Part shown: positions 32,957-41,850 of the stretch, in pieces
Numbering within the stretch: the stretch's first letter is position 1
How the letters are laid out: the number at the start of each line of letters is the position of its first letter
Program-made: the position numbers and the translations under genes
NCBI GenBank assembly: GCA_030646715.1
Contig: JAUSLJ010000016.1
Coordinates: forward strand, 43,920 to 107,919
DNA length: 64,000 nucleotides
Reading direction: 5' to 3'
Source: Agitococcus sp.
GTDB lineage: Bacteria > Pseudomonadota > Gammaproteobacteria > Pseudomonadales > Moraxellaceae
Notes under the pieces: generated by a model
What the model saw: the letters and a program-made list of their open reading frames with translations, nothing else
What the model was told of the DNA's origin: nothing
Database searches by the model: none

Positions 32957-35377
32957 TTAGTCCTTAACCCAGACTTGCCCTATGGCAGGAGAGCATTCTC
33001 CCTTGACTCCGAACGGCATTAAAAAGAACTCGGCACAGTCCGTCATAACCTTTTCGATGATGCGTGTGTGCTCTTCAACATCGTCATCGTGGATTTCAAA
33101 GACCAGTTCATCGTGAACCTGATTCACTGCTTCGTTGAAAATAGCCAGATGCTGTTCACGCAAAACTTCCATAACACGCCCTAAAATGTCCGCGCCTGTC
33201 GACTGGTCTTCGTACGATAATGCGGCATTTAGCCCAAACGCGTAAATGAGGCGATTTCCTAACGTGTAAGACGTAAATACTTGTTTCTTTGCGTACCTAT
33301 TACCTTTGTCAGGGTCGGGGACGTAGACGCTACCTACTGAAGTAAGCTCTGTCCACTTGTGCCACAGGTCAATTTCTACGTAAGTCGTAAGCCAATCGTG
33401 CCGAACTTTGTCACCTTCCTCAAATGTCCAATGGATGTTGTAGTTTTTAGCAGCTGCATCAACAAGCCCTTTGGTTTTCATGGCATACAGTAAGGACAAA
33501 TTGCCGACCTTACCTGTTTGTCGTTTGTCTCCTAAGTCTTTTTTTGCCTGTTTGAGTGCAATTGCCACGTCTTCATTGCTCAACCCTGCAAACATTGCAG
33601 CAGGGTCTTTACCAATCATACCTAGTGCGGTCCAAGAATGGATGTCCATACCGGGAATTGAAAAAGCATCACGCAACGAGCCCCAGAATGCGGTGCCTGC
33701 TAGTTTCGCCCTAAAATTTACTTGTGCAAGGCAACGTTGAAATCCAGCCAGTAACGCAACACGAGAAAGGTCTCGGTACTTGTTCCAATAGCTTTTTTGG
33801 TCACCTTGAACGTCTTGCAGTCTATCTTTCCATTTTTTCAAGGCTAGTGCTGCGCGAGTATCTTCTATCTGAGCAAGCTCCAGCGTGATTTTGCCCTCAT
33901 AAACCGCAGAAATACACTTGCTGACATCCGGCAGAACTAGTCTGTCACCCATGTAGGCGTCTAAAATTTGCTGCTGCGCCCGAATTGCCAACGCTGCACC
34001 AACCCGCATATCCAACGCAGAATAGTCCGATGCGACTATCTTATGATTTGGTTTAGCGCGTACGCCATCTCTAAAGCCTTGGTCGCGAGGAAACTGCTGA
34101 CAATTCGGTTCAGAGCTGGACAACCTGCCTGTTACTGGGCCATGACCTGTGTTTGGGTGAAGTCGACCATCTTTTGACCGACTGGCGTAAGCTGACACTT
34201 CTTTAGCCATGCCCGCGGCCTTCTTAGCTTTATTGAGCCCGACCCATAATTCGAACAGTTCTCGCGCGGAATCGCTGATTTGCGCTTTGACTCGTCGTAA
34301 GTCTTTTTCCCCAATTTTGTAAGTGTTAGCCTTCTCCGTCATCTCAAGCTCAATGCCTCGAGCCGCGAATGCTTTTCCTATGGCATCTTTAAGTAAGGCG
34401 GTTACGCCTGCATCAAGACTACATAAAATATGACTAAATTGGGCCAGACTCGGTTCTACCGCAATAAGCTTAGCGGCGACTACTGCCACTTTTTCGACTT
34501 GCGTTTTAATAAAGGCTTTGGCCGTATCTTGGTCCCAAGGCATGCCCGTCTTACGCATCGTCACAATATCTAAAACTTGTGGTTCTATCATGCGAACCAC
34601 ACGATTTTCCGACCGTAACTGATAATACCGAGCTAGTAAATCGTCGGACTCATCAATTTCGAATATATGCCGGATTAGCTTATGTGCAATGATAACGTCG
34701 CCTACGGCATAACCTAAATTGGCTTCAGTAAGAAATGGCTCGCACCAGTTTTTAGGCCCTTGCAGCCCTTTTTCAACTTTAATTCTCAACTGTCCTGCGG
34801 CTAAGTGAGCAAGGGCCCATCCTGATTTACCTTGGATAAATACATCTTCTGCAATTTTCCGTAACTCAGGCTCTTCATTCTCGTCATTACACATTCTAGC
34901 GAGCGTTAAAAGGTGGTCAGGCCGAAGAACCCGCGACAAAAGCATAGAGTCAAGTAGCAAGTCAGGCGTATTTGCCGTGTGTTCGCGCAGCCAGTACGCG
35001 TCAAATCCTGCATTGTGCGCGATGACCACTTTGCTGTACGCCGCGCTAGCAACCGCCATGGTCTCTGGTGGGGTGAGCTGGTCGCAGTCAAACGCAACAA
35101 CACGAAATTTATTCGAAGTAACTAAGGTGGGTTCCGGAAATAAAACTGAGACGATACGAAGACGAAGTGCAGCATTTACCCCTCGCCGAATATCTTTAGG
35201 ACCAAAGTTTTGTCGGGCACTGGCTGGGTTTAGCCCAGTTGTTTCAGTATCCACAAATTTCCAGGGGGCCTGCTCAATCTGCTGCAGTAGCAAGGGGTCT
35301 GCCATCGCCCATGGCACTAAATTTTGCGTCGTGGGGTCGATATACGGCATGTCAAAGCCGAGTTGAACTGTGTGCAT
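32957..35377 (-). CDS. polA: Family A DNA polymerase with 3'-5' exonuclease (Pol I type, no 5' nuclease)
   Basis: The 806-residue protein starts with a DEDDy exonuclease: FVDTETTGL (41-49), AHNAGFDAYWL and YAVGD. The polymerase domain has motif A ASDYSALDMRVG, motif B RQTGKVGNLSLLYA and motif C VHDELVF (754-760), where the Asp-Glu pair (D756, E757) binds the catalytic metal. There is no 5'-3' nuclease domain, as in many phage and plasmid Pol I enzymes. AGGAGG with ideal spacing precedes the ATG. It presumably replicates or repairs the element together with RNase HI, LigA and SSB encoded nearby. TAGCTATACG lies about 65 bases upstream. Confidence 0.93.
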   Translation of the reverse strand: MHTVQLGFDMPYIDPTTQNLVPWAMADPLLLQQIEQAPWKFVDTETTGLNPASARQNFGPKDIRRGVNAALRLRIVSVLFPEPTLVTSNKFRVVAFDCDQLTPPETMAVASAAYSKVVIAHNAGFDAYWLREHTANTPDLLLDSMLLSRVLRPDHLLTLARMCNDENEEPELRKIAEDVFIQGKSGWALAHLAAGQLRIKVEKGLQGPKNWCEPFLTEANLGYAVGDVIIAHKLIRHIFEIDESDDLLARYYQLRSENRVVRMIEPQVLDIVTMRKTGMPWDQDTAKAFIKTQVEKVAVVAAKLIAVEPSLAQFSHILCSLDAGVTALLKDAIGKAFAARGIELEMTEKANTYKIGEKDLRRVKAQISDSARELFELWVGLNKAKKAAGMAKEVSAYASRSKDGRLHPNTGHGPVTGRLSSSEPNCQQFPRDQGFRDGVRAKPNHKIVASDYSALDMRVGAALAIRAQQQILDAYMGDRLVLPDVSKCISAVYEGKITLELAQIEDTRAALALKKWKDRLQDVQGDQKSYWNKYRDLSRVALLAGFQRCLAQVNFRAKLAGTAFWGSLRDAFSIPGMDIHSWTALGMIGKDPAAMFAGLSNEDVAIALKQAKKDLGDKRQTGKVGNLSLLYAMKTKGLVDAAAKNYNIHWTFEEGDKVRHDWLTTYVEIDLWHKWTELTSVGSVYVPDPDKGNRYAKKQVFTSYTLGNRLIYAFGLNAALSYEDQSTGADILGRVMEVLREQHLAIFNEAVNQVHDELVFEIHDDDVEEHTRIIEKVMTDCAEFFLMPFGVKGECSPAIGQVWVKD

Positions 35378-35440
35378 AAAGCACCTCCTATGTAATCAAA
35401 TGGTGTACTGAACTTTCGTTCAGCTTTTATAGTGGTCTGT

Positions 35441-35452
35441 TACGTATAGCTA
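35441..35452 (-). promoter_or_regulatory. polA promoter-like TAGCTATACGTA motif
   Basis: It lies 64 bases before the polA start, with the CTGAAC-GTTCAG palindrome between. Confidence 0.5.
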
Positions 35453-35719
35453 GCCAATTTTCTTAAAATCGTACGCCATGCTAAACCCGGCACAATTTTT
35501 TGAAGAGACGAGAAAGGAGGTGCACTCACTCACTTAGCTTGTTTAGCACTTTTCTTTATTTTTAGTCGCTGGTTACCTCGAGCAAATTAGCGTATTGCTC
35601 CTTGGTTCGCCGGGAAACCCCAATTTAGCGCATCAGCACCAGCCCCCTCTGGATACGGCCTAAAATCACACGGGCGCCCCTGATTATTCGGCCTTTAGTA
35701 TCTCTAGTATGTGTGCCTG

Positions 35720-35730
35720 TTGCTATACAA
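35720..35730 (+). promoter_or_regulatory. Promoter-like TTGCTATACAA motif
   Basis: It lies 36 bases before the ATG at 35767 and is identical to the copy at 61020. Confidence 0.55.
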
Positions 35731-35766
35731 AAGATAGTGGTTATATTTATTAAAAAGGAACATGAC

Positions 35767-36456
35767 ATGCCCAATTACATTGTAGTGTTTGAAGTGCCCG
35801 CAACAGCTACGGTAACAATCAACGTGACGGCGGATAATCAGCAACTTGGCTTGATTGACGCATTTGACGCGTTGCGCTCAAAAGTGGGCAAAGACGCCGA
35901 AGTTAGTTATCTAGCATTAGACCAGGCAACTAATATTTCATTAGACTTGGCACTCTCAAAAAACGTGTCAAAGTCAGATAGTGTAATAAGCGGGAATCAA
36001 CAAATCCTCAATTCTGATGATGGCAACAGCGCAGATGCGCCTGGTCCCATAGAGCCTTTTAACTTTAGCGGTGACTTTCGGGTTTATGTATCGGAGACAG
36101 TGGACGTCAATATCGAGGGTTCCCCTCATTTTTCTGGCTCCTTTATCGATGCAGAATGTATCGCAAAAGCGGTAATGGAACCATTGAGCAGATACGCGAG
36201 TGCTGCTCTCGTCGATATGCACGGTAAAATCGCCCTTAAGACTCAGTCTGTACGCGGAGGTTGGGAGGTTCAAGTTGGGGACGGTGGCGCACAGGCTAAC
36301 GTACCCGAGGGGAGCACCTGGATAGCCTCATTTAACTTGGCTAAAGCTGAGCTACTGATGTTGGCGGCTAAGCACCCTGATGAGACGTTGGCTATTTACG
36401 ATTTTACCAATCGCATTGAGGGACCTACCTTATTTTTAAAGGTTTCCAATGACTGA
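35767..36456 (+). CDS. Two-domain soluble protein, unknown
   Basis: 229 residues: an N-terminal beta-rich domain (MPNYIVVFEVPATATVTINV), a disordered Ser/Asp/Asn linker (about 75-100) and a C-terminal alpha/beta domain with an acidic strand (FRVYVSETVDVNIEG). AAGGAA precedes the ATG at 35767. The next gene overlaps its last 8 bases. No family recognised. Confidence 0.6.
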   Translation: MPNYIVVFEVPATATVTINVTADNQQLGLIDAFDALRSKVGKDAEVSYLALDQATNISLDLALSKNVSKSDSVISGNQQILNSDDGNSADAPGPIEPFNFSGDFRVYVSETVDVNIEGSPHFSGSFIDAECIAKAVMEPLSRYASAALVDMHGKIALKTQSVRGGWEVQVGDGGAQANVPEGSTWIASFNLAKAELLMLAAKHPDETLAIYDFTNRIEGPTLFLKVSND

Positions 36457-36694
36457 TAGGCTAGACCGGGTTCAAGTCGCGGGTATTTCGTGCCATCTGG
36501 AAGACCTGGAGTTTCGGTCAAGACCTTGTAATATGGATGAAGTTGGACTCATCCTACAAATAGGTGAAGAACGCCTTGTGCTTTCCTTAGACGCACTACG
36601 CGAGTTAAAGCGGCTTATTTTAAAAGGTGAGACGAAATTATTAGCACAACACGACAAAATGACTAAAGCTCGAAATCTTACGTTCAATTTTTAG
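36449..36694 (+). CDS. Small protein, unknown
   Basis: The 81-residue protein overlaps the previous gene by 8 bases, so it is translationally coupled. It has a beta-hairpin-like centre (EVGLILQIGEERLVLSLDA) and a basic helical C-terminus. A strong terminator follows. No family recognised. Confidence 0.6.
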   Translation: MTDRLDRVQVAGISCHLEDLEFRSRPCNMDEVGLILQIGEERLVLSLDALRELKRLILKGETKLLAQHDKMTKARNLTFNF

Positions 36695-36705
36695 GCGATT
36701 AATTC

Positions 36706-36738
36706 AGCTCCGAAGCTTTGTTCTTCGGAGCTTTTTTT
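36706..36738 (+). terminator. Terminator of the two-gene unit
   Basis: AGCTCCGAA and TTCGGAGCT form the stem with seven T. Confidence 0.92.
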
Positions 36739-36802
36739 GAATAGTATGCCGCTAGTAGTGTTCCGTGCAAGCTGAGATAAATGCCTTCGCTAGACACAGC
36801 TT

Positions 36803-37321
36803 ATGGATATTACCCAATCGCATCTGACGATGCAGCGGCTTTATACCGCATTTTTGCAGCAAGACCCTTTCCGCTATGCAAACATACTTACGCACGCTAT
36901 TAGGCAGGGCGCCGTGGGGTTCTCCGAAGTAATCAACGAGCATGTGTTGGGCGACGACTGGCTGGACTTTACACATCAAGCGATGGCCCAATACTGGGCA
37001 ACTCGACGAGGTATCGTCTATGTAGTTACAAACCCAGTTCATTACGATTGCTTTAAGGTGGGTAAGTCTACTCAATCGATGACGCAACGGCTCAAACAGC
37101 TTAACAACGAAGCGGTAGTGGGCACTTTTATCCCAGTGCACCATTGGGCCGTCCATGACTGCCATTTTTTGGAAAGAGACGCACATCGTGTGTTGCGCCC
37201 TTATCACGTCCAAAAAGAATTTTTCAAAGAAAAATACTCGTTTATTTGCGAAAAGATAACGCAAGTCATAGCGGACGATACACTTCGCTTTAGCGCCGTG
37301 GGTCTCGGTCCGTCATGCTGA
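36803..37321 (+). CDS. GIY-YIG nuclease-domain protein (T5orf172/MUG113-like)
   Basis: The 172-residue protein has a GIY-YIG domain in its C-terminal two thirds: GIVYVVTN (70-77, the GIY strand), FKVGKST (84-90, the YIG strand written KVG), the metal-site Arg in MTQRLKQL (R96) and the Glu in FLERDAH (E124), closed by VQKEFF. This is the T5orf172/MUG113 branch, found in phages and accessory elements and thought to nick DNA. The N-terminal 65 residues are unassigned. It overlaps the next gene by 7 bases. Confidence 0.8.
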   Translation: MDITQSHLTMQRLYTAFLQQDPFRYANILTHAIRQGAVGFSEVINEHVLGDDWLDFTHQAMAQYWATRRGIVYVVTNPVHYDCFKVGKSTQSMTQRLKQLNNEAVVGTFIPVHHWAVHDCHFLERDAHRVLRPYHVQKEFFKEKYSFICEKITQVIADDTLRFSAVGLGPSC

Positions 37322-38187
37322 AAGGACTTAACTTCTCAGTCGCGGTTAGTTACTTCACCGAAGGCGCGCCTGGCCGACTAGCGTTTACATTGGGAACGAT
37401 ACTTGTTGGAATTTTGGCTTACAGTATTTTGCTGAGGATTCTTGTGTCACGAGCGGGCTCTACCCCCTTAGACCAAAATAGGCATAAATTGGTCTTAGCA
37501 AGAAATATTGTAGTGCTAGGATGTATTGTTACCATTTTCCTTGTATGGGCGTCGAGCCTGACTCATCTCGCTTTATCTTTAGCCGCGGTCGCTGGTGCAA
37601 TACTCATTGTGTTTAAAGAATTAATTTTGTGCTGGCTAGGCTACTTTCTTCTTAATGTTTCGCGGCTGTATGGGGTAGGGGACTACATAGAAATTGGCGG
37701 ACTTGCTGGCCGGGTTATTGATATTTCTGCTTTTTCCACCAATTTGGCAGAAGAGGGTGGTGGCCATCAATTAACAGGGAAAACCGTCAATTTCCCGAAT
37801 AGTCTTATTTTGACACAAGCAACTAAAAACGTATCGGCGACCGGTAAGTTCATCATTAACCTCTATCGCTTGCCTATTCCGTACGGGTCTAACATTCTGG
37901 TGGCTGAACAAGCGGCAATATTAGCGGCACAAGAGACAGGTGAGCTATGGCATGAGGAGGCGGGGCAAGAATTCGAGCGTATAGAAGCAATGGCTTTCTT
38001 AAATCTGCCGTCAACTAAACCAAAAGTAATCTGGGAGCCGTTTGACCATCGCCAACATTACCTGCATATTCGGTTTGCCTGCCCCATGGAGAATAGAGTG
38101 GCTGCGGAACAAGTGCTATTTCGAAAGTTTTGGGGCTACTATCAGCAATTTTCAGAGGTGGCGCTTTCGGCGGAGGACGCACATTAG
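37315..38187 (+). CDS. MscS-family mechanosensitive channel
   Basis: 290 residues with three N-terminal helices (about 20-43, 60-80 and 84-110) followed by the MscS pore/beta domain, recognisable from YGVGDYIEIGGLAGRVIDIS, then NFPNS and a C-terminal alpha/beta cage domain. Such channels open under membrane tension and release small solutes. Translational overlap with the GIY-YIG gene is unusual for a housekeeping channel and hints at a joint accessory function. Confidence 0.85.
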   Translation: MLKGLNFSVAVSYFTEGAPGRLAFTLGTILVGILAYSILLRILVSRAGSTPLDQNRHKLVLARNIVVLGCIVTIFLVWASSLTHLALSLAAVAGAILIVFKELILCWLGYFLLNVSRLYGVGDYIEIGGLAGRVIDISAFSTNLAEEGGGHQLTGKTVNFPNSLILTQATKNVSATGKFIINLYRLPIPYGSNILVAEQAAILAAQETGELWHEEAGQEFERIEAMAFLNLPSTKPKVIWEPFDHRQHYLHIRFACPMENRVAAEQVLFRKFWGYYQQFSEVALSAEDAH

Positions 38188-38198
38188 CAAATCACGGA

Positions 38199-38232
38199 AA
38201 AAAAAGCCCAAGAAACTAAAATCTTGGGCCAT
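38199..38232 (-). terminator. Bidirectional terminator
   Basis: GCCCAAGA and TCTTGGGC form the stem with an eight-base T-run on the reverse strand, between convergent genes. Confidence 0.88.
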
Positions 38233-38236
38233 AGAA

Positions 38237-39406
38237 TTAATTAGTGATTGTTTTTACTATTTTACCGTCTGGTGCCAAAATTTGAATTGTGCGCGGTTCC
38301 GTGGTGTAGCCTAAAGAAACGTCTAGCGCTTTGCTTAGAGCTGCGAGTAGGGAACCTAGCTGTTCGTCCAATACGGTATGTCCCTGGGGACCTAAATTTT
38401 CAATAAGGGAGAAGCCGTAGTGGCTTTCTTTATCGTCCTCGTTTTCTGAATAAGGCTCAGGCTCTCGTGATACTTCATGGAGGAGCACGCCAGTTGTCCG
38501 GTTCCATAATTGGACAAGTGTTGTATCATCTGAAATATCACTAACATCCGTAGGCATGGACTCAGACGCGAGAGCAAACGTATGGTAGCGGTGTATTTTT
38601 TCAACTACTCCCTGCTTGGTCACTATTTCAAAAGTAGGTGAAAGCGTGTCGGGGCCAGATACCGAAGTATTCGCCAAAACATTGCCCTCGTCTATATAAT
38701 ACCCTTCGTATTCTCCAATAACTTCGTACTTGCAAACCCGCATTTTAGTTCGGCTATAGTCAAACGGAATCGCTACGACATCTGCAGGATTTATTTTGCA
38801 TACAACAACGTGTCCATCTGCATGTGCAAACGATGGTAAGTAGGCGAAACTACATACATGCAATCCATGGCTACAGGTTATTCTAGGGTCGTCGTCTACC
38901 AGCCGCCGTGGCACGCTGCACACTTTTCCAATTGAATTGTCAAATTGGCCCGAGTAGATATCCTTAAAGTCTCTGGTAACCGCTTTATAGGCTAAAAAAC
39001 AGCCGTCTTTCGTAATAGGGTTCTTTCCTTGTTGCAAAAAACTGTATAAGTGAGTAACAACCCTGTTAGATGGGTTCATCCTCAAGTTGGCTAAAAAGGC
39101 AGCCATTGGCTCCAAGTTGAACCCTTCTTCAAGCATTTGTAGCATATGGGCGCTGAGCACTTCATCAACAGTTTCGCCTTTAAAGGTAACCATCCCGTCA
39201 AGCACTACAATATCTTTGGTGAGATGCGCCGCTGTCGTTAATCGATTTTTTTCGCTATCAATAATTGATAACATGGTTTGCTCGTCTACTTGAGCTTTAA
39301 GCGCATCTTCCACTTTATCAAAATGTTTATCATCACTACTCACACTGACAGGCTTCCCCTGAATAACCATGTGAATGGCGCCATTTAATTTAATAAAACT
39401 TATCAT
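38237..39406 (-). CDS. Phage T4 rIIB-like protein
   Basis: The 389-residue protein matches the T4 rIIB pattern in its middle: NRVVTHLYSFLQQGKNPIT, DGCFLAYKAV, DIYSGQFDNSIG, a CSHGLHVCS segment, then INPADVVAIPFDYSRTKMRVCKYEV. T4 rIIB is a membrane-associated protein needed on hosts carrying the lambda RexAB exclusion system; its biochemical role is unsettled. The C-terminal 110 residues are not conserved. AAGGA precedes the ATG, with TAGCTATAG about 50 bases upstream. No rIIA-like neighbour is visible. Confidence 0.82.
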   Translation of the reverse strand: MISFIKLNGAIHMVIQGKPVSVSSDDKHFDKVEDALKAQVDEQTMLSIIDSEKNRLTTAAHLTKDIVVLDGMVTFKGETVDEVLSAHMLQMLEEGFNLEPMAAFLANLRMNPSNRVVTHLYSFLQQGKNPITKDGCFLAYKAVTRDFKDIYSGQFDNSIGKVCSVPRRLVDDDPRITCSHGLHVCSFAYLPSFAHADGHVVVCKINPADVVAIPFDYSRTKMRVCKYEVIGEYEGYYIDEGNVLANTSVSGPDTLSPTFEIVTKQGVVEKIHRYHTFALASESMPTDVSDISDDTTLVQLWNRTTGVLLHEVSREPEPYSENEDDKESHYGFSLIENLGPQGHTVLDEQLGSLLAALSKALDVSLGYTTEPRTIQILAPDGKIVKTITN

Positions 39407-39456
39407 TTAGTCCTTTATCAAGAGTGTTGCGAGCTGTAATTGCTCCGCTGTTTTAA

Positions 39457-39465
39457 CTATAGCTA
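39457..39465 (-). promoter_or_regulatory. Promoter-like TAGCTATAG motif
   Basis: It lies 51 bases before the rIIB-like start and overlaps the end of the preceding gene. Confidence 0.45.
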
Positions 39466-40026
39466 TCGCTGTTTAGCGTTGTACTCCGCGAATTCGGCCC
39501 CTCGAGCCCCAGCATGCAGCCCATCGGACAGAAGGTTCTGTACGAGTCGTCGTCTAACCTGCACGGTCGCATCGTCCCAATCGGCTGAAAAAGACAATAA
39601 GGGGAAAAAGGCCTCTTCATATGTTGCCATCGATTCCATTAAGCTCTTAATCGTAGCGGTATACTGAGCAATACAGCTTAGACTGACTTTTTGTTTTAGA
39701 AATTCACAACGCGCGTTTGCCCACACTTGCAAAGAGGGCCAAGGTACTTGAATGTCTAAGTAAGGTCCTTCTGGCATTAGCAAAAATCTAGGCGCTATAA
39801 TAGCTTCTGCCAAGATGGCCCCTTGGATTTTTGTTCCGTCATGTAGCACAAATATGCTTTGTACTTGCAATCCCTTAGCATGACTAGCTTCGTTTCGCGC
39901 CTTATTTTTGTGCGCAAACACCGCAGCCAGCTCCACAGTAGGAATATGGTCGTAATACGCAACAGTCAATTCTGGGTTGGAGGGAGCGGCAAAGGAGTCC
40001 TTAGGGACGGGCATCGTGAGTAGCAT
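39463..40026 (-). CDS. Soluble protein, unknown
   Basis: 187 residues with no signal peptide. There is a beta-rich centre (LQVQSIFVLHDGTKIQGAIL) and a helical end. AAGG precedes the ATG, and the gene ends close to the rIIB-like gene in the same direction. No family recognised. Confidence 0.6.
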   Translation of the reverse strand: MLLTMPVPKDSFAAPSNPELTVAYYDHIPTVELAAVFAHKNKARNEASHAKGLQVQSIFVLHDGTKIQGAILAEAIIAPRFLLMPEGPYLDIQVPWPSLQVWANARCEFLKQKVSLSCIAQYTATIKSLMESMATYEEAFFPLLSFSADWDDATVQVRRRLVQNLLSDGLHAGARGAEFAEYNAKQR

Positions 40027-40088
40027 GGAGTGGCCTTTTTATTTAGCAAGTACATATGCTATCTTATTCAACACAAAAAATCAATGCT

Positions 40089-40099
40089 GAGCTATACTT
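40089..40099 (+). promoter_or_regulatory. Promoter-like GAGCTATACTT motif
   Basis: It lies 31 bases before the DEDDh exonuclease gene. Confidence 0.5.
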
Positions 40100-40129
40100 A
40101 ATTGCAGGAATTAAATAAAGGATGCAATT

Positions 40130-41077
40130 ATGCAAAATAAGCCAGCATTGACAAACGAAGCTCTTGATGTCCTCATCGAAAAACTTCGTCGAACGCCTGA
40201 AAATTTTAAAGTTATTCGGCGGCTACAGGAAACAGGGGAGTTCCCCTTAGTAGAAAAAGAACCCGACACGTACCTGGGAGTGGTGCTTGATACCGAGACC
40301 ACGGGTAACGATATCGTGACGGACAGCTTGATAGAACTGGGGATGGTATTTTTTACAGTATGCAAAACCACCTTGCGCGTCCGAGGCATCTACGCCAGGT
40401 TCAACCAGCTGGACGACCCTGGTCAGCCAATTTCAGCAGCGGCCACCGCGATTAATGGAATTACTGACGACATGGTGAAAGGACATCGTATCGATGAGGA
40501 CATCATTGACGCTTCGTTAGAAGGTGTTGATTTTATCATCGCGCATAATGCTGGATTTGACCGGCCTATATGCGAAAAGCGGTTACCAATTTTTGAGACA
40601 ATTCCTTGGGGCTGTTCATTTAAGCAAGTCGACTGGAAAGCAGAGGGCATAGGAAGTGCAAAACTTGACTATATCGCATACCAGCTAGGGTTCTTTTTTG
40701 ACGGTCATCGTGCGGAGATTGATTGTATCGCCTTGTTGCTCGCTCTCGACCAGGCGTTGCCTATTACAGGAACTACTGGGCTTCAGCAGGTACTAAAGAA
40801 CATGAATACACCGACGAAAAGGATAGCCGCCGTTGGCGCGCCATTTGACACCAAGGATGTTTTACGCGCTCAAGATTACTTCTGGGCGGATGGGACGGTG
40901 CCTAATACAGATAAAGCGTGGACTAAAGATGTGCCAGAGGACGCCCTTACTTCCGAGTTGCAGTGGCTCAAACAAAATGGCTTTAAAAATAAAAGTGTTG
41001 GAGTTCCTGTGCGGGTTATCACTGGTTTGACACGATTTACCAATCGATTGCCTCCTGCCGAAATTGTATATTGCTAA
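40130..41077 (+). CDS. DnaQ-like DEDDh 3'-5' exonuclease
   Basis: The 315-residue protein has the exonuclease core in residues 48-210: VVLDTETTG (D54, E56), AINGITDDMV, FIIAHNAGFDRPICEKR and HRAEIDCIAL, which provides the His and last Asp of a DEDDh site. It may proofread for the family A polymerase or degrade DNA ends. The first 45 residues and the C-terminal about 100 residues are not part of the fold. AAGGA precedes the ATG and a terminator follows. Confidence 0.88.
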   Translation: MQNKPALTNEALDVLIEKLRRTPENFKVIRRLQETGEFPLVEKEPDTYLGVVLDTETTGNDIVTDSLIELGMVFFTVCKTTLRVRGIYARFNQLDDPGQPISAAATAINGITDDMVKGHRIDEDIIDASLEGVDFIIAHNAGFDRPICEKRLPIFETIPWGCSFKQVDWKAEGIGSAKLDYIAYQLGFFFDGHRAEIDCIALLLALDQALPITGTTGLQQVLKNMNTPTKRIAAVGAPFDTKDVLRAQDYFWADGTVPNTDKAWTKDVPEDALTSELQWLKQNGFKNKSVGVPVRVITGLTRFTNRLPPAEIVYC

Positions 41078-41100
41078 TTTTGTCTCAATTCTTGATTCGA

Positions 41101-41133
41101 ATCTACTTATCCCCCGATAAGTAGATTTTTTTA
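41101..41133 (+). terminator. Terminator of the DEDDh exonuclease gene
   Basis: ATCTACTTATC and GATAAGTAGAT form an 11-bp stem with seven T. Confidence 0.93.
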
Positions 41134-41217
41134 TCTTCCCTCGTTGCTCCGCTGGTTTGTCGCATTCGGTTCGAAAAATAAACACTGTGCATATACCATG
41201 TCTGACTGGGAGTATTA

Positions 41218-41850
41218 ATGCGTAAATTTGTTGTTTCTCTGTTCTTTACTGTTCCTCTATTTGCTACTGCAAGTACTGACATTTTTCGTCTTAAGCCGGA
41301 ACCCGTGCCTCTTTTAGGCGCTCATACAATTGAGACAGATTTGATACCTTACTCCCCTAAGAGTGAAGCTAGCCCACAAGTTGCGCCTATTTCAACGACC
41401 GGGCTTCCTCCTATCCCTACTGCCGCCTTATCTGGAATAACGGCTGGCACGGCAAGTGCTATCGCCGGCGCCACGCCAGCTCCTGTTGCTGCGGGTGCCC
41501 CTGCCCCTGTTTATACCACCTTGGCACAAGCGAAAAAGGCAGGCATTGACCCGCTGGGAGATGTTCCCCCTGTCCTCGCTAGCTCTGCTCCTGTTTCCGT
41601 ACAGCCCGCCCCGTCGGCGGGGTGGCCTAGCTTGGCACAGTTTGTGAAGGACGCAAATGTTTGGCTAGGCCAGTTGGCAACAATTCTAAAGCTTCCGCCA
41701 ATTGCTTTGCCCGCTATTTCCATGCCTAGTATCGGTGAGCTACATCTAAGTTCAAAAGACCTACTCACCTTGTTCGGTACCCTGCTGTTGGGCGGGCTAC
41801 TCGCTTTGTCGGCTTTTGCTCTCAAACGTCGATTTTCGCCTAAAAAATGA
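41218..41850 (+). CDS. Exported protein with C-terminal membrane helix, TonB-locus partner
   Basis: The 210-residue protein has a signal peptide (MRKFVVSLFFTVPLFATAS), an Ala/Pro-rich extended region (about 50-130) and a C-terminal TM helix with a basic tail (KRRFSPKK). That tail layout resembles sorting signals such as PEP-CTERM, but without the Pro-Glu-Pro motif. The stop overlaps the start of the TonB-like gene by 4 bases (ATGA), so it leads the energy-transducing operon and is probably its substrate or partner. Confidence 0.65.
   Translation: MRKFVVSLFFTVPLFATASTDIFRLKPEPVPLLGAHTIETDLIPYSPKSEASPQVAPISTTGLPPIPTAALSGITAGTASAIAGATPAPVAAGAPAPVYTTLAQAKKAGIDPLGDVPPVLASSAPVSVQPAPSAGWPSLAQFVKDANVWLGQLATILKLPPIALPAISMPSIGELHLSSKDLLTLFGTLLLGGLLALSAFALKRRFSPKK

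Larger units (their letters stand above)
35378..35766. other. Divergent control region between polA and the 229-residue gene
   Basis: The 389 bases hold a TAGCTATACG motif for polA (35442-35451, reverse), a CTGAAC/GTTCAG palindrome at 35409-35424 in the polA leader, and TTGCTATACAA (35720-35730, forward). The middle, about 35460-35700, shows no ORF or RNA that I can support. Confidence 0.5.
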
